A stretch of DNA of 64,000 bases from Gonocerus acuteangulatus (lineage: Eukaryota; Arthropoda; Insecta; Hemiptera; Coreidae). This document shows positions 55,536-64,000 of the stretch, one piece after another; positions within the stretch are counted from its first letter, which is position 1; the number at the start of each line of letters is the position of its first letter. The translations under genes and the position numbers were made by a program. The notes beneath the pieces are model-generated. The model was not told the origin of the DNA. It ran no database searches and was given only the letters and a program-made list of their open reading frames with translations. The stretch spans positions 3,815,418 to 3,879,417 of the forward strand of contig OX328126.1 of NCBI GenBank assembly GCA_946811695.1, in the 5' to 3' direction.

Positions 55536-57725
55536 CTGTACAGCACTCGTGCCATCCTTCCTGTCTTAATCCCCTACATAGGCCTGTACAGCACTCGTGC
55601 CATCCTTCCTGTCTTAATCCCCTACATAGGCCTGTACAGCACTCGTGCCATCCTTCCTGTCTTAATCCCCTACATAGGCCTGTACAGCACTCGTGTCATC
55701 CTTCCCGTCTTAATCCCCTACATAGGCCTGTACAGCACTCGTGCCATCCTTCCTGTCTTAATCCCCTACATAGGCCTGTACAGCACTCGTGTCATCCTTC
55801 CTGTCTTAATCCCCTACATAGGCCTGTACAGCACTCGTGCCATCCTTCCTGTCTTAATCCCCTACATAGGCCTGTACAGCACTCGTGTCATCCTTCCCGT
55901 CTTAATCCCCTACATAGGCCTGTACAATAATTTATAGATTGAATTACCTATCCTGTACAGCACTCGTGTCATCCTTCCTGTCTTAATCCCCTACATAGGC
56001 CTGTACAATAATTTATAGATTGAATTACCTAGCCTGTACAGCACTCGTGTCATCCTTCCCGTCTTAATCCCCTACATAGGCCTGTACAATAATTTATAGA
56101 TTGAATTACCTATCATGTACAGCACTCGTGTCATCCTTCCCGTCTTAATCCCCTACATAGGCCTGTACAATAATTTATAGATTGAATAACCTATCATGTA
56201 CAGCACTCGTGTCATCCTTCCCGTCTTAATCCCCTACATAGACCTGTACAATAATTTATAGATTGAATTACCTATCATGTACAGCACTCGTGTCATCCTT
56301 CCCGTCTTAATCCCCTACATAGGCCTGTACAGCACTCGTGTCATCCTTCCCGTCTTAATCCCCTACATAGGCCTGTACAATAATTTATAGATTGAATTAC
56401 CTATCATGTACAGCACTCGTGTCATCCTTCCCGTCTTAACCCCCTACATAGGCCTGTACAATAATTTATAGATTGAATTACCTATCATGTACAGCACTCG
56501 TGTCATCCTTCCCGTCTTAATCCCCTACATAGGCCTGTACAATAATTTATAGATTGAATTACCTATCATGTACAGCACTCGTGTCATCCTTCCCGTCTTA
56601 ATCCCCTACATAGGCCTGTACAGCACTCGTGTCATCCTTCCCGTCTTAATCCCCTACATAGGCCTGTACAATAATTTATAGATTGAATTACCTATCATGT
56701 ACAGCACTCGTGTCATCCTTCCCGTCTTAATCCCCTACATAGACCTGTACAATAATTTATAGATTGAATTACCTATCCTGTACAGCACTCGTGTCATCCT
56801 TCCCGTCTTAATCCCCTACATAGGCCTGTACAATAATTTATAGATTGAATTACCTATCATGTACAGCACTCGTGTCATCCTTCCCGACTTAATCCCCTAC
56901 ATAGACATGTACAATAATTTATAGATTGAATCACCTATCCTGTACAGCACTCGTGTCATCCTTCCCGTCTTAATCCCCTACATAGGCCTGTACAATAATT
57001 TATAGATTGAATTACCTATCATGTACAGCACTCGTGTCATCCTTCCCGTCTTAATCCCCTACATAGGCCTGTACAATAATTTATAGATTGAATTACCTAT
57101 CATGTACAGCACTCGTGTCATCCTTCCCGTCTTAATCCCCTACATAGGCCTGTACAACACTCGTGTCATCCTTCCCGTCTTAATCCCCTACATAGGCCTG
57201 TACAATAATTTATAGATTGAATTACCTATCATGTACAGCACTCGTGTCATCCTTCCCGTCTTAATCCCCTACATAGGCCTGTACAGCACTCGTGTCATCC
57301 TTCCCGTCTTAATCCCCTACATAGGCCTGTACAATAATTTATAGATTGAATTACCTATCATGTACAGCACTCGTGTCATCCTTCCTGTCTTAACCCCCTA
57401 CATAGGCCTGTACAATAATTTATAGATTGAATTACCTATCATGTACAGCACTCGTGTCATCCTTCCTGTCTTAATCCCCTACATAGGCCTGTACAGCACT
57501 CGTGTCATCCTTCCCGTCTTAATCCCCTACATAGACCTGTACAGCACTCGTGTCATCCTTCCTGTCTTAATCCCCTACATAGGCCTGTACAGCACTCCTG
57601 TCATCCTTCCTGTCTTAATCCCCTACATAGGCCTGTACAGCACTCGTGTCATCCTTCCTGTCTTAATCCCCTACATAGGCCTGTACAATAATTTATAGAT
57701 TGAATTACCTAGCCTGTACAATAAT
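55536..57725. repeat. 2.2-kb satellite of 48-bp and 81-bp units
   Basis: The short unit is CCTGTACAGCACTCGTGTCA, TCCTTCCCGTCTTAATCCCC, TACATAGG (48 bp). The long unit carries 33 extra bases (AATAATTTATAGATTGAATT, ACCTATCATGTAC). Short units dominate at both ends and long units in the middle. The 48-bp period produces a spurious open frame at 57441. Confidence 0.97.
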
Positions 57726-57802
57726 GATTTTATGACAAATTTCTTAATAAAAAATGATGAATGGGTCAACATTCTCAACAAAATTAATATTAATAAAGCT
57801 CC
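57726..57802. other. Short spacer between satellite and SINE-B
   Basis: AT-rich, nothing recognised. Confidence 0.4.
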
Positions 57803-57992
57803 GGGCGTCTCCCGTGGTCTAGTGGCTAGCGCGCTAGATTCATAAGCGGGAGATGGTGGGTTCGATCCCCACCGATGCCAGAAATTTTCTCATCTCAGGG
57901 CTCGCTGAGCAAATTCCTGGCTAACCCCTCGACGTTGGCGCTAATGGCCAAGATTTATGCCGATGCGCCGTAAAAAAAAGAAAAAAAAAAAG
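57803..57992 (+). mobile_element. SINE-B copy
   Basis: Head GCGTCTCCCGTGGTCTAGTG, B box GGTTCGATCCC, tail TTGGCGCTAATGGCCAAGAT and GATGCGCCGTAAAA. More diverged in the body than the copies at 6307 and 51248. Only a short possible duplication (AAAGC). Confidence 0.9.
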
Positions 57993-58064
57993 CCCTTACT
58001 TCTGTTAACACAATTTTAGTTTTTGTTCAAGATTAAAAATTGTCTCCTGCACTCTCTTTGGTCT

Positions 58065-61000
58065 GCTAGCCTATTAAGACATGTATCTAGTTCAGGAAAT
58101 CCTAGTTCGGAGGTGGTAGCCCCTACTACTGCTAGCCTATTAAGACATGTAACTAGTTCAGGAACTCCTAGTGTGGAGGTGGTAGCCCCTACTACTGCTA
58201 GCCTATTAAGACATGTAACTAGTTCAGGAAATCCTAGTGCGGAGGTGGTAGCCCCTACTACTGCTAGCCTATTAAGACATGTAACTAGTTCAGGAACTCC
58301 TAGTGTGGAGGTGGTAGCCCCTACTACTGCTAGCCTATTAAGACATGTAACTAGTTCAGGAACTCCTAGTGTGGAGGTGGTAGCCCCTACTACTGCTAGC
58401 CTATTAAGACATGTAACTAGTTCAGGAAATCCTAGTGTGGAGGTGGTAGCCCCTACTACTGCTAGCCTATTAAGACATGTAACTAGTTCAGGAACTCCTA
58501 GTGTGGAGGTGGTAGCCCCTACTACTGCTAGCCTATTAAGACATGTAACTAGTTCAGGAAATCCTAGTGTGGAGGTGGTAGCCCCTACTACTGCTAGCCT
58601 ATTAAGACATGTAACTACTTCAGGAACTCCTAGTGTGGAGGTGGTAGCCCCTACTACTGCTAGCCTATTAAGACATGTAACTAGTTCAGGAAATCCTAGT
58701 GTGGAGGTGGTAGCACCTACTACTGCTAGCCTATTAAGACATGTAACTAGTTCAGGAAATCCTAGTGTGGAGTTGGTAGCCCCTACTACTGCTAGCCTAT
58801 TAAGACATGTAACTAGTTCAGGAAATCCTAGTGCGGAGGTGGTAGCCCCTACTACTGCTAGCCTATTAAGACATGTAACCAGTTCAGGAACTCCTAGTGT
58901 GGAGGTGGTAGCCCCTACTACTGCTAGCCTATTAAGACATGTAACTAGTTCAGGAAATCCCAGTTCGGATGTGGTAGCCCCTACTACTGCAAGCCTATTA
59001 AGACATGTAACTAGTTCAGGAACTCCTAGTGCGGAGGTGGTAGCCCCTACTACTGCTAGCCTATTAAGACATGTAACTAGTTCAGGAAATCCTAGTGCGG
59101 AGGTGGTAGCCCCTACTACTGCTAGCCTATTAAGACATGTAACTAGTTCAGGAACTCCTAGTGTGGAGGTGGTAGCCCCTACTACTGCTAGCCTATTAAG
59201 ACATGTAACTAGTTCAGGAAATCCTAGTGTGGAGGTGGTATCCCCTACTACTGCTAGCCTATTAAGACATGTAACTAGTTCAGGAAATCCTAGTGTGGAG
59301 GTGGTAGCCCCTACTACTGCTAGCCTATTAAGACATGTAACTAGTTCAGGAAATCCTAGTGTGGAGGTGGTAGCCCCTACTACTGCTAGCCTATTAAGAC
59401 ATGTAACTAGTTCAGGAAATCCTAGTGTGGAGGTGGTAGCCCCTACTACTGCTAGCCTATTAAGACATGTAACTAGTTCAGGAAATCCTAGTGTGGAGGT
59501 GGTAGCCCCTACTACTGCTAGCCTATTAAGACATGTAACTACTTCAGGAAATCCTAGTGTGGAGGTGGTAGCCCCTACTACTGCTAGCCTATTAAGACAT
59601 GTAACTAGTTCAGGAAATCCCAGTTCGGAGGTGGTAGCCCCTACTACTGCTAGCCTATTAAGACATGTAACTAGTTCAGGAAATCCTAGTGCGGAGGTGG
59701 TAGCCCCTACTACTGCTAGCCTATTAAGACATGTAACTAGTTCAGGAAATCCTAGTGTGGAGGTGGTAGCCCCTACTACTGCTAGCCTATTAAGACATGT
59801 AACTAGTTCAGGAAATCCTAGTGCGGAGGTGGTAGCCCCTACTACTGCAAGCTTATTAAGACATGTAACTAGTTCAGGAAATCCTAGTGTGGAGTTGGTA
59901 GCCCCTACTACTGCTAGCCTATTAAGACATGTAACTAGTTCAGGAACTCCTAGTGCGGAGGTGGTAGCCCCTACTACTGCTAGCCTATTAAGACATGTAA
60001 CTAGTTCAGGAAATCCTAGTGTGGAGTTGGTAGCCCCTACTACTGCTAGCCTATTAAGACATGTAACTAGTTCAGGAAATCCTAGTGTGGAGTTGGTAGC
60101 CCCTACTACTGCTAGCCTATTTAGACATGTAACTAGTTCAGGAAATCCTAGTGTGGAGGTGGTAGCCCCTACTACTGCTAGCCTATTAAGACATGTAACT
60201 AGTTCAGGAAATCCTAGTGTGGAGTTGGTAGCCCCTACTACTGCTAGCCTATTTAGACATGTAACTAGTTCAGGAAATCCTAGTGTGGAGGTGGTAGCCC
60301 CTACTACTGCTAGCCTATTAAGACATGTAACTAGTTCAGGAAATCCTAGTTCGGAGGTGGTAGCCCCTACTACTGCTAGCCTATTTAGACATGTAACTAG
60401 TTCAGAAACTCCTAGTGCGGAGGTGGTAGCCCCTACTACTGCTAGCCTATTAAGACATGTATCTAGTTCAGGAAATCCTAGTGTGGAGGTGGTAGCCCCT
60501 ACTACTGCTAGCCTATTAAGACATGTAACTAGTTCAGGAAATCCTAGTGTGGAGGTGGTAGCCCCTACTACTGCTAGCCTATTAAGACATGTAACTAGTT
60601 CAGGAAATCCTAGTGTGGAGGTGGTAGCCCCGACTACTGCTAGCCTATTAAGACATGTAACTAGTTCAGGAAATCCTAGTGCGGAGGTGGTAGCCCCTAC
60701 TACTGCTAGCCTATTAAGACATGTATCTAGTTCAGGAAATCCTAGTTCGGAGGTGGTAGCCCCTACTACTGCTAGCCTATTAAGACATGTAACTAGTTCA
60801 GGAAATCCTAGTGTGGAGGTGGTAGCCCCTACTACTGCTAGCCTATTTAGACATGTAACTAGTTCAGGAACTCCTAGTGTGGAGTTGGTAGCCCCTACTA
60901 CTGCTAGCCTATTTAGACATGTAACTAGTTCAGGAACTCCTAGTGCGGAGGTGGTAGCCCCTACTACTGCTAGCCTATTAAGACATGTAACTAGTTCAGG

Positions 61001-64000
61001 AAATCCTAGTGCGGAGGTGGTAGCCCCTACTACTGCTAGCCTATTTAGACATGTAACTAGTTCAGGAAATCCTAGTGTGGAGGTGGTAGCCCCTACTACT
61101 GCTAGCCTATTAAGACATGTAACTAGTTCAGGAACTCCTAGTGTGGAGGTGGTAGCCCCTACTACTGCTAGCCTATTAAGACATGTAACTAGTTCAGGAA
61201 CTCCTAGTGTGGAGTTTGTAGCCCCTACTACTGCTAGCTTATTAAGACATGTAACTAGTTCAGGAAATCCTAGTGCGGAGTTGGTAGCCCCTACTACTGC
61301 TAGCCTATTAAGACATGTAACTAGTTCAGGAACTCCTAGTGTGGAGTTGGTAGCCCCTACTACTGCTAGCCTATTTAGACATGTAACTAGTTCAGGAAAT
61401 CCTAGTTCGGAGGTGGTAGCCCCTACTACTGCTAGCCTATTAAGACATGTATCTAGTTCAGGAAATCCTAGTTCGGAGTTGGTAGCCCCTACTACTGCTA
61501 GCCTATTAAGACATGTAACTAGTTCAGGAAATCCTAGTGTGGAGTTGGTAGCCCCTACTACTGCTAGCCTATTAAGACATGTAACAAGTTCAGGAACTCC
61601 TAGTGCGGAGGTGGTAGCCCCTACTACTGCTAGCCTATTTAGACATGTAACTAGTTCAGGAAATCCTAGTGCGGAGGTGGTAGCCCCTACTACTGCTAGC
61701 CTATTAGACATGTAACTAGTTCAGGAAATCCTAGTGCGGAGGTGGTAGCCCCTACTACTGCTAGCCTATTAAGACATGTAACTAGTTCAGGAAATCCTAG
61801 TGCGGAGGTGGTAGCCCCTACTACTGCTAGCCTATTAAGACATGTAACTAGTTCAGGAAATCCTAGTGCGGAGGTGGTAGCCCCTACTACTGCTAGCCTA
61901 TTAAGACATGTATCTAGTTCAGGAAATCCTAGTTCGGAGGTGGTAGCCCCTACTACTGCTAGCCTATTAAGACATGTAACTAGTTCAGGAAATCCTAGTG
62001 TGGAGGTGGTAGCCCCTACTACTGCTAGCCTATTTAGACATGTAACTAGTTCAGGAACTCCTAGTGTGGAGTTGGTAGCCCCTACTACTGCTAGCCTATT
62101 TAGACATGTAACTAGTTCAGGAACTCCTAGTGCGGAGGTGGTAGCCCCTACTACTGCTAGCCTATTAAGACATGTAACTAGTTCAGGAAATCCTAGTGCG
62201 GAGGTGGTAGCCCCTACTACTGCTAGCCTATTTAGACATGTAACTAGTTCAGGAAATCCTAGTGTGGAGGTGGTAGCCCCTACTACTGCTAGCCTATTAA
62301 GACATGTAACTAGTTCAGGAAATCCTAGTGCGGAGGTGGTAGCCCCTACTACTGCTAGCCTATTAAGACATGTAACTAGTTCAGGAAATCCTAGTGTGGA
62401 GTTGGTAGCCCCTACTACTGCTAGCTTATTAAGACATGTAACTAGTTCAGGAAATCCTAGTGCGGAGTTGGTAGCCCCTACTACTGCTAGCCTATTAAGA
62501 CATGTAACTAGTTCAGGAACTCCTAGTGTGGAGTTGGTAGCCCCTACTACTGCTAGCCTATTTAGACATGTAACTAGTTCAGGAAATCCTAGTTCGGAGG
62601 TGGTAGCCCCTACTACTGCTAGCCTATTAAGACATGTATCTAGTTCAGGAAATCCTAGTTCGGAGTTGGTAGCCCCTACTACTGCTAGCCTATTAAGACA
62701 TGTAACTAGTTCAGGAAATCCTAGTTCGGAGGTGGTAGCCCCTACTACTGCTAGCCTATTAAGACATGTATCTAGTTCAGGAAATCCTAGTGTGGAGGTG
62801 GTAGCCCCTACTACTGCTAGCCTATTAAGACATGTAACTAGTTCAGGAAATCCTAGTTCGGAGGTGGTAGCCCCTACTACTGCTAGCCTATTAAGACATG
62901 TATCTAGTTCAGGAAATCCTAGTTCGGAGTTGGTAGCCCCTACTACTGCTAGCCTATTAAGACATGTAACTAGTTCAGGATATCCTAGTTCGGAGGTGGT
63001 AGCCCCTACTACTGCTAGCCTAATAAGACATGTAACTAGTTCAGGAAATTCTAGTGCGGAGGTGGTAGCCCCTACTACTGCTAGCCTATTAAGACATGTA
63101 ACTAGTTCAGGAAATCCCAGTTCGGAGGTGGTAGCCCCTACTACTGCTAGCCTATTAAGACATGTAACTAGTTCAGGAACTCCTAGTGCGGAGGTGGTAG
63201 CCCCTACTACTGCTAGCCTATTAAGACATGTAACTAGTTCAGGAAATCCTAGTTCGGAGGTGGTAGCCCCTACTACTGCTAGCCTATTAAGACATGTATC
63301 TAGTTCAGGAAATCCTAGTTCGGAGTTGGTAGCCCCTACTACTGCTAGCCTATTAAGACATGTAACTAGTTCAGGAAATCCTAGTGTGGAGTTGGTAGCC
63401 CCTACTACTGCTAGCCTATTAAGACATGTAACTAGTTCAGGAACTCCTAGTGCGGAGGTGGTAGCCCCTACTACTGCTAGCCTATTAAGACATGTAACTA
63501 GTTCAGGAAATCCTAGTGCGGAGGTGGTAGCCCCTACTACTGCTAGCCTATTAAGACATGTAACTAGTTCAGGAAATCCTAGTGCGGAGGTGGTAGCCCC
63601 TACTACTGCTAGCCTATTAAGACATGTAACTAGTTCAGGAAATCCTAGTGCGGAGGTGGTAGCCCCTACTACTGCTAGCCTATTAAGACATGTATCTAGT
63701 TCAGGAAATCCTAGTTCGGAGGTGGTAGCCCCTACTACTGCTAGCCTATTAAGACATGTAACTAGTTCAGGAAATCCTAGTGTGGAGGTGGTAGCCCCTA
63801 CTACTGCTAGCCTATTAAGACATGTAACTAGTTCAGGAAATCCTAGTGCGGAGTTGGTAGCCCCTACTACTGCTAGCCTATTTAGACATGTAACTAGTTC
63901 AGGAAATCCTAGTGCGGAGGTGGTAGCCCCTACTACTGCTAGCCTATTAAGACATGTAACTAGTTCAGGAAATCCTAGTGCGGAGTTGGTAGCCCCTACT
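58065..64000. repeat. 66-bp satellite array, about 90 copies, running off the window
   Basis: Unit GCTAGCCTATTAAGACATGT, AACTAGTTCAGGAAATCCTA, GTGTGGAGGTGGTAGCCCCT, ACTACT (66 bp = 22 codons). Variants sit at fixed positions (GTGTGG/GTGCGG/GTTCGG; GGTGG/GTTGG; AAATC/AACTC; TTAAG/TTTAG). A one-base deletion at about 61705 ends the open frames of both strands. The plus-strand frame contains no ATG and opens only at a TTG; the minus-strand ATG exists only because of the deletion. Therefore treated as non-coding. Confidence 0.97.

Noticed and set aside
58016..61715. Two overlapping open frames of about 1,230 codons on opposite strands
   Set aside because: They follow from the 66-bp satellite period. 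The plus frame has no ATG and opens at TTG; the minus ATG exists only because of a one-base deletion; both strands are equally open.

Overview
The window is nuclear DNA of a multicellular animal, most likely an insect. The signs are AT-rich non-coding DNA, spliced genes with GT/AG introns and AATAAA signals, Pol III-type SINEs, and Tc1/mariner, Tigger, piggyBac-like and hAT-like elements. A hemipteran would fit the repeat load, but the species cannot be named from sequence alone. Only about 5.5 kb looks protein-coding; the rest is tandem arrays and mobile-element debris.

Genes. (1) 1336-4125, minus: an uninterrupted 929-codon frame of the PIG-N (GPI ethanolamine phosphate transferase 1) family. 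The residues expected to bind metal and form the phospho-intermediate are mostly replaced, so it looks like a pseudoenzyme. (2) 7909-22081, minus: a complete five-exon L-xylulose reductase/DCXR-type short-chain dehydrogenase of 244 aa, with all catalytic residues present and at the same numbers as in human DCXR. Its introns hold a 3-kb minisatellite, SINEs, a mariner remnant and a LINE remnant. (3) 23233-33364, minus: a two-exon gene for a 255-aa secreted, leucine-rich, four-cysteine protein, with matching splice phases across a 9.4-kb intron. (4) 24937-26160, plus: a single-exon MAPK15/ERK7-type kinase with a TEY activation loop, lying inside that intron on the opposite strand, with an RFX X-box about 60 bp upstream of its ATG. 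The known role of MAPK15 at cilia makes that site meaningful.

Layout. 0-0.5 kb: 63-bp dimeric repeat. 1.3-4.8 kb: PIG-N-like gene and an inverted-repeat element at its 5' side. 4.8-7.9 kb: SINEs and a piggyBac-like MITE. 7.9-22.1 kb: DCXR gene. 23.2-33.4 kb: secreted-protein gene with the nested kinase, a Tc1/mariner element with long inverted repeats, an 84-bp tandem array and a Tigger-like MITE. 34-58 kb: no recognisable host gene; a 2.4-kb foldback element with unequal arms, several minisatellites, hAT-like elements, AT microsatellites and a 5S rRNA-derived SINE. 58.07 kb to the end: a 66-bp satellite of about 90 copies that runs off the window.

Common thread. Two tRNA-headed SINE families recur, named here SINE-A and SINE-B, many with intact target-site duplications. 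SINE-B, the 5S-headed SINE and some headless copies share a 3' tail, suggesting one LINE partner mobilised several different heads. The longest open frames apart from the PIG-N-like gene and the kinase are by-products of arrays whose period is a multiple of three and are not annotated as genes.
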